From Gibbula magus (Eukaryota; Mollusca; Gastropoda; Trochida; Trochidae), in assembly GCA_936450465.1 (NCBI GenBank), contig OW388296.1, positions 37,600,023 through 37,664,022 of the forward strand: a stretch of DNA of 64,000 nt, given 5' to 3'. This document shows positions 1-11,552 of the stretch, one piece after another. The notes under the pieces are model-generated. The model made no database searches. It worked only from the letters and a program-made list of their open reading frames with translations, and was not told where the DNA came from. Made by a program: the position numbers and the translations under genes. The stretch's first letter is position 1. Each line of letters opens with the position of its first letter.

Positions 1-193
1 ACTCAGGCGACCCTCAATACACAGGTTAATGCTGAACCTCTGTGTATTTGATTTAAGACCCCTTTGGTATTTCAATCTTTATCAGTCAAATTGCACACCT
101 CGATAACGAACTGAAACGGTTGTCTCTGATTTGGCAGTCTCCTTAATTGATTTAATCAACTCTTAGCCGACAGATTTGTATGTTTTTGTGTAA

Positions 194-225
194 GGGGGGG
201 GGGGGGGGGGGGGGGTGGGTGGGGT

Positions 226-256
<31 letters not shown>

Positions 257-278
257 GGGTGGGGTGGGGGGGGGGGGG
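194..278 (+). repeat. Poly-G tract with interspersed T (85 nt)
   Basis: The tract is almost pure G with short GGGTGGGTGGGG interruptions, so it should form G-quadruplexes. It sits at the place where copy 2 of the giant element has 33 consecutive C on the other strand (42216-42248) and where copy 3 has no homopolymer (near 57297). The proline-rich frame read through it is an artefact. Length in the assembly may be unreliable. Confidence 0.9.
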
Positions 279-2401
279 ATGTTCCCTACAGAACAGACTA
301 CCAAACATGAAAACTTTGTATAAAATCTCATTCCACAAGAAAACCAATTGTTTAAAATTCATGTTACACACATATTTAGTTGAACAACTCCTGTGGGTGC
401 GTTTACTGTTGTTATTGTCAAAATAATGCGTTAACGAAAAGCTTTCTCTATAATACTTAAAGCTTTCTCCGTAGATATGAATAACACATGAATGTACAGA
501 ACCATTCAAGACCGAATGATAAGAAAAGCATATTACAACAAAGTTTAATCCTTTACCATATACTTTCTATAAACATGTAACGGTCACGTCCGTGGATAAA
601 CTATTACCTGCCTGGCAAGAGTGTGTACAGGTCACATGAACGTATTAAAAGATTCATAGGAGTCAAAGGGATTGAATAAATTGTAAAACTGTTAAAATTG
701 AATATGAATATCCTTTCCTTATTGTCTGTAATGCCTATAGTCATTTTAGAAAAAAAAAACGAATTTATCTCATAAGTATACCGCAAACCCCACAATTCAT
801 AGCTGTAGCCTCTTGTTAACCAATACTGTCAATGATACCTGTGTTATATGCCAGTAAATATTGCAATTCTGTGAAACTAAGTTGAATGTTAAACGGGCTG
901 ATAACCAACATGTATCCTATGGAAACTATAAATTCAATAAATGTCATCCATATCGGAATATAAAACCAACTGCAAGTGCAATACCCCGCTAACAAACTTG
1001 TATATGTAGTTTATTACTCGCTTGTAAATCAAATCAATGGTTACATTTTATATTGCAAAGTTGTTAAATCAGTAAAAATATACTATCTACTCCTTTTTTC
1101 ACGCAATGCACCAAAAATACTCCCTTAGTTTAAGCAAGCGTCAATCTTGCAACATTTATGACCTAAATAGGTTCTGAATACACAAGTGTGTATTATCGAA
1201 TTCTTTGTGTATTCGGCTTATGCCTTCTCAACCATCGGTCATTCTCACCGTTGTTAACGAGCCGGCGCAGTTTCGGCAGTTAATGACTTACACCTATTTG
1301 GTATCTTGTTAATGAGCCCTAATTGAGTTAATCAACTCATAAGAAGAAATGCGTAAATTACACTTATATTTAAACTGTTTGTTTGGAGGGAAGTTTGTGT
1401 ATCAAACCCCGTGCGTTCATGTTTAATCAGGCCACTCTAGTATTGCATCATGGTGATACTGAATTAAAAGATATTGATCGTCAATAAGTATAAATGATTA
1501 TGCAATATGGCAAAACATACAATCCAAGTTATTCTTTTCTGCGCTTTGGTTTACAAATGATTACACTGTGTGTCAGTAAGAGACGCTTTTCATGTACCTA
1601 TCGTACAATAAGATTTTTCTTGATTAACGAAAAATGTTAAACTATGTTGTGTGTTATAATGTGTAATAACATGAGTGAGTAATCATTGTCGCTAGATTAT
1701 TTTTAGACGTTTACATTTGTATTTCATTGTATTCCATTCTGTTTAACAAGGATAATGTTTGCTTGAAATAATGATTGTTCATTTCTTTTTATGATAATCA
1801 TCATCCTCTTAATTCATTTGGATGTTTTAACTATTTCTTGAAGTAATCTATTTTAACGTAAATGTCTCAACATGCAAAGGAGGTAACATTAATTAAATCT
1901 TTAACCAGCGATTGCATTTGCATAAATTATATTTCGTCTGTCATTTTGTATAAATAACAGCAGACTAAATACTTATCGCTTTCTAGGAGGATTGATTGAT
2001 CATAATTAAGCGAGTCAGTAGTTCCAGGTTTTACTGTAATTCACACATTTATGGTCCACTTAATAACGGCAAATCTGGTTCAGCAAGGTAGCAATCGAAA
2101 ATGTTGTTTCTCTACTTATATGTTTGACCCTTGTAATGTTAAATAGTATACCCTTAATATAATGTCACCTGTTATTGTGTTGTATCCAGGTTGGACAAAT
2201 GGAAACACTTTCGTTCTTTGCATGTATAATATGTTTGCAGAGAATGAAGACTATGTTACAGATAAACATCTACACAACTGTGTGTTCAGGCGTCACTTAC
2301 TCCCATGCTTTCTCTTACATAGCTTACGCAGGCTGTTCGTCGGGATTTGATTTGATTTGATTTATGTAATCAACAGTAAAATTTAGTTGGTGTACTCTGT
2401 A

Positions 2402-2967
2402 CTCAACCGCAAAAGAAACGTCACCATACAAAATATAAGATAATTCATTCCAAGAGTGATACTGACGACTGAAACAGAGAAACAGCATGTCTTCAGAGGA
2501 AAACTTAACCTGAAATTTCAAAACATTATATATGCATATTTCTGCGAAACACCTTTTAAGAATTGGCAATTCTCAAAATCCACGTTTTCGAATTTTCGTA
2601 ACTAGATGACGTAGGGGAGTCTAAAAGGACTTTTTTGGCATTTTACGACATCCTACAGTAAAGACGTGTCATCAAATTTAAGTTCAAGAAGGTTATTCAT
2701 GTCGACACCATATTTTATTGTATCTTATGTAGTTTCTACATTTTATATTTTATACATATGACTTAAATCTCAAACACTCTGACCCAAAAACATTTTGAAA
2801 AAGCGATTTCAACACTGCAACTGTATTTGAACTGACACTAAAAGAAAAGCCTCATTCTCTAATACGTGAAATTGTGAGTACTTCTTTATTGAATATGTGT
2901 CCACCATATACTTTCTCAGACAGCAACATTTAGGGGTTCCCCGGGTGACATTTCTTTTGCGGTTGAG
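2402..2967. mobile_element. TA-flanked MITE (Tc1/mariner-like), nested in giant copy 1
   Basis: Terminal inverted repeats read CTCAACCGCAAAAGAAACGT from 2402 and its near-complement ending at 2967. A TA precedes the left end (2400-2401); the right flank has decayed to TG. The ~566-bp body has no ORF. Equivalent copies lie at 38644-39207 and 53723-54282, so insertion preceded amplification of the giant element. A TA target site with short TIRs is the Tc1/mariner pattern; the family name is inferred. Confidence 0.75.
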
Positions 2968-3779
2968 TGCATGATAGTCTTACACTCAGACTCAGAAAAA
3001 GTATGTATTCTGAAAATATCACCATTTTATCAAATATCGAAAAGTAGACTGTAAAAAATGGAATATTAAGAGAACCTCCTTTTCAATGTTTTCATTTCAG
3101 AGACTAGGTGTTTGATTAACCACAAAAAAACTGTACATTCACAGTGTAAATAGTTAAATCAACATCGTAAATAGCATTATATCATATAGATGGCATAAAC
3201 GGTTTTCTGATGATTGGCATTATAACGAGGAAAAATAGTAATTTGTTCCAAAATGCAATTGTTCAACTGAAATTGTCTATTGCATAACATGTTATCATAT
3301 TTTCGGGCAAATTAAACTATTATTTTATCCCAATGGCATGCAATACTGTGGGATAAAGTCTTGTCTTGTTTTGTCCGTCTATCCGTGGTTATGGATGCAA
3401 CTTTTATTTTCTTGAATTAATAAGTAACTCAATGAGTGGTTCATACACTTATGAGAGGAGAGATCGCATTTAACGTTAATTTGAGGGGTTTTTTTTATCT
3501 GGTAATGATCATTTACTCCGATATAAGTTCACAATAAAAACTTGTAATAGAATATTGTTTTTTATGTATTCAACTTGTAAATTCCCTCCAAAGACATGAT
3601 GAATATTTATTTTTTTACATCTTGACATAATTCAGTTTAGGGAGTGTTTCATTCGAATCAAGTACATTTATTTAACAACTGTTTTCATTGATTGGACATT
3701 ATTATTAAGCAACTGGCTGCACTTCCTTCCCGTGATAGAGCTCTTTATTTCCGTAAGAACGGCGTGCTACATTTCGTTT

Positions 3780-4049
3780 AAAGACAATATTTACACATAT
3801 TTAATATCATTTAACATTATATTTGCAAATATTGAATCGTATATAAACATTATATATACAAACATTTAATCTGAATTAAATAAGACATTTACAAAACTTT
3901 ACAAAACTTTACAAAACTTTACAAATATTTACTCCGGATTAAATAAGACTAAATATGATATTTACTCCAGGATTAAATATGACTAAAGATGATATTTACT
4001 CCGGGAGTAAATAGGAGTAAATGATTAAATATCATCTGTTTTCCCAGTG
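3780..4049 (-). repeat. Subterminal repeat array of giant copy 1
   Basis: Repeated GGAGTAAAT / GGATTAAAT motifs in both orientations, plus a run of (A)CAAAACTTTA units near 3890-3920, fill the last ~270 bp before the CCCAGTG terminus. The same array marks the left ends of copies 2 and 3. Dense short subterminal repeats serve as transposase-binding sites in CACTA elements; that role here is inference. Confidence 0.75.
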
Positions 4050-4420
4050 TTAGATGTACTATAGAGGGTAAAACATCCTATAACACAAACCAATTATCTG
4101 TAGTTGTGATAACGGTGTTGCGTATAAAGCAAAAATTGCATGGCGGCCATTTTATTGTGAACACATTTTATTTTTTTCGAATAACAAAAATACGTGCTAC
4201 TGCCCCTTTAAACACACATTCAGAAAATAAATATTGAATGTTATCATAATGCATTAATATTATATTTTATATTATATTACAAACAAAATCTCTTGAAAGT
4301 AATGATAAAACTGCATAGTACTAGTCTCTTTTGAGTTAATGGCGAAAGTATTGTATGACGAATGAAATAATAATTTTGAAAGACAACCCTGGCGTATACA
4401 GTCTGGCTAGTGTAATACAG

Positions 4421-4508
4421 AGAAGAAGAAGAAGAAGAAGAAGAAGAAGAAGAAGAAGAAGAAGAAGAAGAAGAAGAAGAAGAAGAAGAAGAAGAAGAAG
4501 AAGAAGAA
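4421..4508 (+). repeat. (GAA)n / (TTC)n microsatellite, ~29 units
   Basis: An uninterrupted AGA/GAA triplet run of 88 bp. On the minus strand it follows an AATAAA-type signal (reverse complement of tttatt at 4513), so it is best read as the simple-repeat tail of a minus-strand retroposon, later expanded. GAA/TTC tracts of this length can form triplex DNA. Poly-serine and poly-leucine frames across it are artefacts. Confidence 0.9.
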
Positions 4509-5820
4509 AATAGTTTATTAAAGTGTCGCACAACATACACAATCGGATAATGATGACAATGATATATAAATCAAATTAAATTGTGCATGTTGCTAGGCCA
4601 AGCATGGCATACGGGACACTATTCTACATTTAAAATCATATACAAAGATATTAAAACACATTATGCAAATACGTTTCACAATGGAGTTTATATGTGTTTA
4701 TTATACACACTCAATCAATCCCGTTTAATTATACCCTCAGTGTTACATAACAGCACCCCCAGTCAGCTCAAATGGGCAATAAACCTGTAACCTTGTATAT
4801 TGTCAAGCAGTTAGACAGAAGACATGGCAACTGAATTATTATATACTTGGCAGTTTACTTTATATATAAATATTTTTGTAATTATAAGATAAAATATAAC
4901 GTTTATTGATAAACGTATATACATTGTTTTATAAACATTCTATATGGTAACCTATGTGGTTCTTTTTCTAAATAAAATCTAAATGAAGATAAATGCGATG
5001 TTATTTGTCAAGTAGTCATCAGCCTACTTAGAGCTAGGGTTGAAAAAAAAATCTACCGGTAAAGTTTTACAATGATCCAATATGAACTTATTTCATGAAA
5101 AGTAAACATGAATGCCTATGGAAATATAATTATGTGAACGTACACAAGGTTTATTTCATAAAGAAACCTTTGCTGAGTTTAACCTAAAGTCCCATTATAT
5201 AACTTAATGCTAATGTTGCTTTATTGACTGACAAAGTGATTTGTGAAAGGAGGTAACTAAACGTCTGTATGTTGATAAAGCCAATTTAAAACATGCATTG
5301 GTAAATAAGAAATTCATGTGGTTTTACTTACTATAGAAGAAGAAGATTAATGTATTAAAGTTTCACACAGCCTACATCTATAAATAAAATACCTACATGT
5401 GATTGAAACACCTGTCAATAAATATTGGTCTAAATATGAGATTAGAATTATTAATTTTGTGTGGGAGACATGATTGTATAGCTTCATAAGATACGGATAC
5501 TTGTTTTAAATGTTACATGACAGTTCAGTTCTTTGAAGGGCATTTTGAAGTGGTATACATAATATTTATTATTTCTTCTTCATAAGAACAGGAAGATTTT
5601 TCTGGATAACAGATTCTTTAATTTTAAAATACACGACATGTCGGAGTAGACACTCACTCCTTCATCAGGTGGAATGTATTGAAATAAAAAAATATGATAC
5701 ATTTATATAGCATATATTTATGGGAAGTATATATTCTTGAAAAGCATGAATTTATAAATAATGAGAGATTTAGCATTAATTAAAGAATAAAGCTAATCAT
5801 TGTTCAATATATTTATCTAT

Positions 5821-5960
5821 CTGAACTGAACTGAACTGAATTTTTATTATGTCAGCCTGCAAACTGCAGCATATGAGGTACACACACATGTTTATATCTA
5901 TACACAAGTGATACATTAAATACTGATACTTATGAAACCTACTTCTTAAACAAAAACAAA
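5821..5960 (-). mobile_element. LINE 3' end with (CAGTT)n tail
   Basis: Read on the minus strand, the sequence ends in AATAAAAATTCAGTTCAGTT, an AATAAA signal followed by four TTCAG units. This is the usual 3' terminus of CR1/I-type LINEs with short tandem-repeat tails. The 5' limit is not resolved, and no coding remnant is readable upstream. Confidence 0.55.
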
Positions 5961-7082
5961 TAGTTCTACAGAAAATGTTGAGTTTTCATAAAGTTCCTAG
6001 CTCAATAGTATAATACTAAATATTCATTTTGTACGTATTTGTTCTGTTAGGATAAATAAAAAAGTTAATGTTTCTCGGGTATTGGCGCATCACTTTTAAT
6101 TCATGTGCATGTTTCCTGCATCCTTTTTTAGATATTGTTCAAAATTGAGGGATATATTTTTAAAGATAGTTTAAGTAGTTGCCTTTGAAGACTTTTCAAT
6201 TTATTATATCCAAATTTGCTAAAAAAAATATACCACAAAAAAAACAAACACAAAATCACTTTCCGACAAGCAGTGACACTAACACATGTTGCTGCAATAA
6301 GTCAAGTTGATAATTATTGTGAATTGCCCAGTAGCAAGGCTCAGTGATCTGCATTAATGCATGACGACCATTGCCAAATATTGCAGCATACCCGGTACAT
6401 AGTTATCCGAATAATGATAAAGAAAACGACATTGCATGAACTTCCCGTAATGTAAAGAATGAGTATGTTTGATAACAGAAGCATATTATACTGTATTTTG
6501 GATTGTGTAACTTTGTTAATATTTAAAGGCTAGCCTTATAAGTAGTTGATATTTTGTCTTGGATGTCAGCATACAACATAAGTATCGTAATGCATTTAAA
6601 CAGATATGAAAAAGTAACAGTGCTAAGTTGAAAAATAATAAATCTCCTGGGCAATCGATTCATGTTGTAAATTATTTACTTGTATTTTACCATCTTGGCT
6701 TCAGAAGTGGTGAGAAAGGAACGACTATTAGTGAGTGTAGGGCATTCTTTAAAATGTCAAATTCGAACCAGAAATAAAACAATCATCATGTTCTTTCTCT
6801 GGTTAGTCTTTTTCTGACTTCTACTTTGCATGGAAAACATCTTCATCTTGATTCCAAAGGAAAACTCACAATGCATTTTTAAAATTTTACTTCCAGAACA
6901 GTTCTTGAAACTTAAGCAAACTTCAATACATCTTGGGAAGTGTATATTCTTGTGCAGAATGTATTTATTACTAATGAGTGATTAAAGGTATATTTAAGCA
7001 TAAAGCAACATAGTAAAAGTTAAGTATATTTCAAACTTTTCCCACTTGGCGGGGGATAAAGTAGACTCTGTCTGCTTATTGT

Positions 7083-7388
7083 TTCAATAATGATAGAAGG
7101 GAATCCGGATAAGGTATCCAGTGTGGATTCATGTATTCAAAGATACATGGCATCCGGAAAAATTTCTGAGAGAATACAGACGGATACGGGATATGCGAAG
7201 ATATCAGTTTCCGGATTCCAGTATTCTCAGATACAAGGTATCCGGAAAAAAATTCGGAAGAATATGGATGGATCTGGGATATGGGAAGGTATCCACGCTT
7301 GGATCCATGGACACCAAGTGGGTAACGATCCCTTGGAATCCAGACAAGATCCGGAAATTGGATTCCACTAGTTTTGGTCCTGTGTGTA
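7083..7388 (+). repeat. Dispersed ATCCGG-rich repeat, copy a
   Basis: About 300 bp rich in GGATCC/ATCCGG words with a loose internal periodicity (ggtatccgga, ggaatccaga, gatccggaaa). The end, matching attggattccactagttttg and tcctgtgtgt, recurs inverted at 34200-34400. Overlapping frames on both strands (93-126 residues) are open, but repetitive composition explains that; none resembles a known protein. Identity unknown; a small dispersed mobile element is likely. Confidence 0.55.
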
Positions 7389-7949
7389 AATGTCTTATTG
7401 AGAGAGTGGCCGAAACACTCCTTCACTGCTGTCAACAATCTAACAGTGAGTGTGTCATCTCAATATCTAAATCAGAGACTAATTTCAAGAGTTCAAATTG
7501 ATTGATTAAATAGTGTTTGGATAATAAATTATCGAAAAAGTATTGTACTAGCATCTCCGACAGCAGATTTAAGTTGTAATTGTTTTAGAGGATTTGTTAT
7601 AAAAATCCAATATTAGAGACTACATTAGCTGTCAAATTATAAAACGGTAACGTCCATTGACCCTGAGCAGTTTGTGTCAAAAGCTTTCTTTTTTTATCTG
7701 GATTGTTACTCGGCAAAAGAGAGGCAACAGGAACAGAGTAAATACGTGGTTTTAACCTACAACATTTTAATCAACGACTTTCAAACCTGTTTTTCAATAT
7801 ATATATTGAAATTGAGTGATACACCAGACCAAGGTCCATTATTGCCAAGTTCAATATCACGTCAGAGAGGGACAGAGTGCAGAGAGCTGGGAGAGAACAG
7901 AGAGGGAGAAAGGTGAGAATACTAGAGCAGTTTCCTGATGAGATAAGTG

Positions 7950-8945
7950 ACTATAGACAGGATGTGATGTCTGATGTCTCTGGTGACAATGTTGTTCTTG
8001 AGGAACTTAACGCTGATACTTTCATTATGACTATATTAAACCAAAACTGATACCTTAGATGACATAGTCATAAATGGATTTAAAGTGTACCTGCAACATA
8101 GAAACTGCTCATGAAAGGCAGGAGATATTGGAATTGCTTTAAAAAACCGGGTAGAGAAATCTTTAACTATTTTAGAGGACGAAACCAGTAATAACTACAT
8201 TTTATGGATACAGATCTCAAAGGTATTACTCAGTATTAACCAAGATATGTATATTGGTATTGTATACTTACCACCTGAAGGGTCCAAATAGTTATCGACA
8301 ATACCCATGTTGAATTAGAACAGTCAACTTTGCATGACCTTTTAATTAGTAATAATGAAAAAACGTAATGGAGACTTAAACGCGAGAACAAAGTCACTAT
8401 GTCGTTATTGATGAACATATCGTGGAGGAGTTCAATCTAGACAGTAATACTATGACCAGTGAAGTGAACCCAGAGATTGATTCTTTGAATATACCTGATA
8501 CTAGAACATCACAAGAGAGAATGTTAGAACTAAGAAAGAAATTGACTATGTTCATATATAATTGAAGATTCGGAAAAGATGAACATTTTGGTCAAACGAC
8601 ATGTAAAAATAAGTCTGTTGTCGACTATGTAATATCATCACCGATGTGGTTACCGCTTTTATGATCATTTGAAATACTCGACTTCTCACTTCAATAATAT
8701 GCTCCATTTCACACTGTCGTCTCTGACTAGTAGTTGCGTATTAGATGATCAAACTCAACACACTCCAAAACAAATCAACTGGTTCATTCTGATAATGATA
8801 GTGTTGATGAATTCAACAGCTTTGCTTCAGGTATCGCACACGTGCTGATGCAGGCTGCTCGTGAAACATTCGGAGTACGAGGTCGCCATGATTATAAACA
8901 AACACAGGAGAAGCAAAATAAACCATAGTTCAATGATCAATGAAC
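7950..8945 (+). pseudogene. I/Nimb-like LINE ORF2 fragment, endonuclease domain, decayed
   Basis: Translated pieces in shifting frames fit the APE-type endonuclease of a LINE: MYIGIVYLPPEGS near 8248-8290, a degraded GD-N-R region near 8370-8400, VIDEHIVEEFNLDSNTM near 8405-8455, then GKDEHFGQTTCKNKSVVDYV near 8574-8630, the segment preceding the final SDH-type motif. A linker-like stretch follows (ETFGVRGRHDYKQTQEKQNK, 8868-8927) and the RT domain is missing. Several stops and frameshifts make it non-functional. The linker resembles the start of the intact LINE ORF at 16066, suggesting the same broad clade. The 5' limit is uncertain. Confidence 0.7.
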
Positions 8946-10391
8946 AATTATGAGAACAAAATTCCACAACGCTTAGAAGAAATGCAATAAATATGAAACA
9001 CCTTAAAAACTATGTAACCTGCAATTAATTAATTAATTCCGAAATGCACCGATCATTTTAGAGGTCTTTTTGACAATGTTTTCAATATGACGCTGCCGGT
9101 TCCCATTAGATGAAAAGGTTAAACCCAAATGTTTATGATTATCAACTGTTTTAATATGGCAACTGTCAAAATCAGAGTAAATATATTGATGGCCATCTTT
9201 AAGTGAAAAAAAACATGGCTTCTGTCTTCTCCGGAGTGTAGGAAATCAACCACTCGATAGCCTAATCACTTAATAGTTCTAAATTGTCATTCATTATGCT
9301 TTCCATCAATCGATTTTCCTTCGAAAACAGATCCCAATTAAGTATAATCGCCGAAAAGCCGGGTAATGCAATGCAATTTATCTGCTATTTCATTTTCATA
9401 CAATGAAAAGAAAAGGGCCTAACACTGAACCCAGAGGGACACCTGCCTTTAACTCTGTAGGCTTGGATAAATCTCCATTAACAAAAACTGATTGTTTTCG
9501 ATTACTCACATAACTTTGAAACCAATCAAGGAGTTTTCAGTGTACTCCATACATTTCTAATTTGAGCATGAGCCCTCTGTGCCAAACTCTATCGAAGCCC
9601 TTAGATACATCACAAATACCATACAATTATACTCATTGTTATCAAGCGACATACACATTTGATTATAAATTTCTACAAGTTGTTGTACAGCCACACTAAT
9701 ATTTATATAACAATTCGTTTGACACAAAGTAATTACAAACATGCTTAAATACAACTCTTTCAAACAATTTCCCAACAGAACTTCCTACTTTCACGTCGAA
9801 TATTTGAGTAATACCACGTTTTATCATAAGGTCTAATTATCACAGTTTTGGAAGGAATACATTGATTGTTATAATCGCTTAAACGTTCATAAAATACTCG
9901 ACAAGCATCTTCAACATCAAAACATTCCCTAAACAAAGATAACCAATCAGTATTTGTTAATAAGTCCATTAGGCTTATCATATTCACCATCTTTGCAACA
10001 CAAAACCTTTCTAGGATATGCAACCTTAGTTTACATGTGTACTTTATGGTGCCTTTATGGTCACTTATACTTCTATCAAACTCAACTACACCACTTTCTA
10101 CAACGTCAACTTCATCACTGACAACTATGGGGTCAACAGAGTGCTGGTTGCCTTGGTTACCCAAGTAGGTTCTGTTATAATGTTACAGAGACTATTTCTG
10201 AGTAGGATGTCTGTTAAGTTGAGAGAGGATGAAGAAAGTAGATTTTCGTTTAAATCCTCAGCAACAGTAATTTTATTTGAGATATCTAAAGCACCTCCAA
10301 TACTGGTGTCAAACGTGCCCCAAAAATAGCTGTGTTACTTTCCGGCCTATAAACTGTACATTATACTAATGTTTTTTGAGGAAGAAATATC

Positions 10392-11236
10392 TTAAAGAGC
10401 CATCAAGGATGTTGATGAACATATCGAAAAATTGTCAAAAATCTAACTCCGTGAAATATATACACTTAATCTTTCCTAGATTTTTTTCGACCAAAAATAA
10501 GCAGAGAAATTGCAATAATTAGTAGAGGTGTTTTTCAATCTAAATATAGATCAAGTCTATTATTTTCAAGCACAAAGCATTGTGGTATAGCTCACACACT
10601 GTAAGACACGAAAGAAAAATAAAGTTAATGAGCAATGAAAGAAATCAAAATATAAAATCTTTGCCGGATATTTAGTTTCCATTTAATTTAATTATGTATT
10701 TTCTAAAATATATTGGAATAAATGTTTATCAAAAAGGTATTTTGCTTGAATTTTATTAATCAATGAGAATATATTTGTCATAATTTGCTGGTCTTATCTC
10801 ACTAAAAAGTACAATATACAGGCAATAATTTGTATATTCTTAGGACATTCAGGAACATTGTTTACAAAGCAATCGTCACATTCAGTAATGTATGACAAGT
10901 GTAGCCTAACTTGCAAGAGAAGTTCGTGCAGCAAGTGCATCACATGGATTGCTATAGCGACTTGCGCTAAAGACGAGCCTTCATGCTTCGAAACGATTGT
11001 TGATGTGTAGTACGTTTTATGCAATAAAGGAGATTCTGTTTATATGACGTCAGATACCCTTAGCCCGCGCTACTCGAAGGGGGACTTCTCTTTGAAAGCA
11101 AATTCCATTACAATGTCGTGTTACGAAAATTATTTATCATATGTCATGTTGTAGATAAAAGATTTCTCTAGCGATTGACGTTATAAGTATAAGTAATTTT
11201 GTATTTGAAACACTAACATCCTTGATGGCTCTTTAA
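10392..11236. mobile_element. TTAA-flanked non-autonomous DNA element (837 bp) inside LINE ORF2
   Basis: Perfect 18-bp terminal inverted repeats AGAGCCATCAAGGATGTT lie at 10396-10413 and 11215-11232. Each is bounded by TTAA (10392-10395 and 11233-11236). Removing the element plus one TTAA joins the host LINE frame exactly as ..ESVWVK-IFLPQKTLV.. through the endonuclease. That is direct evidence for insertion with a TTAA duplication, the target used by piggyBac-like transposases. The interior has no credible ORF. The termini do not start with the CCC typical of classical piggyBac, so family assignment is tentative. Confidence 0.88.
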
Positions 11237-11525
11237 CCCATACGGACTCATCGAATATATTGTCCAAGCTTTAAAGTTTTTCAAAAGATAACTGTTTAGA
11301 AATGTATATCATGACACCTCCCCCAAACTCATTTCTGTCTCTTCGTATCGGGGCATGAAAATCATTCGAGGTTAAAGTTTTATCATCTACACTTCTATCA
11401 AGATGAATCTCTGTGAAACTTACTACATCATATTCAGATACAATTTCGGACAAATATGATTGTTTATTACGAATACTTCTAGCATTTAAGTGAAATATTG
11501 ACAACAAGTTGTCTCTCTGAACAAT

Positions 11526-11552
11526 AGGGCCTGGATTAGACTCTATGTCCCC
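11526..11552 (-). other. 2A ribosome-skipping motif, GDIESNPGP
   Basis: Nine codons match the conserved D-(V/I)-E-x-N-P-G-P signature that makes ribosomes release at the final G-P. It is preceded by a long hydrophobic run (ISPIVIILLLLQLA), which could act as a signal sequence. 2A motifs at the N-terminus of ORF2 are known in CR1/L2-type LINEs of sea urchins and molluscs. Here it would separate a ~40-residue leader from the endonuclease-RT protein. The motif itself is intact though the downstream ORF is not. Confidence 0.85.

Larger units (their letters stand above)
1..4049 (-). mobile_element. Giant CACTGG-ended DNA element, copy 1 (partial, cut by window start)
   Basis: This stretch is the inverted counterpart of the first ~4.9 kb of the elements at 37520 and 52600. 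Its right boundary, ttttcccagtg at 4039-4049, is the reverse complement of their left end cactgggaaaa. The first ~150 bases match 42240-42400 in reverse. The copy looks clearly more diverged from the other two than they are from each other. It lacks two retroposon insertions that both others carry (see 40185 and 40469). No transposase or other convincing gene is visible. The opposite end lies outside the window, so its target-site duplication cannot be tested; the flank after the end is TTA. Confidence 0.85.
4050..7075. other. Non-coding AT-rich spacer with retroposon 3' tails
   Basis: No reading frame here is convincing. The stretch holds a (GAA)n tract, two related minus-strand retroposon tails (GAA runs followed by TTTATTAAAGTGTCGCACA at 4508 and a similar piece at 5335-5380), and another tail at 5821. 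A possible single end of a TTAA element (TTTAAAGGGGCAGTAGCAC on the minus strand, 4190-4210) has no visible partner. The rest shows nothing I can identify. Confidence 0.6.

Noticed and set aside
156..509. Proline-rich minus-strand protein
   Set aside because: The proline run is only the poly-G tract translated; flanking residues have no domain.
4277..4542. Poly-serine and poly-leucine proteins
   Set aside because: They are frames across the (GAA)n microsatellite.
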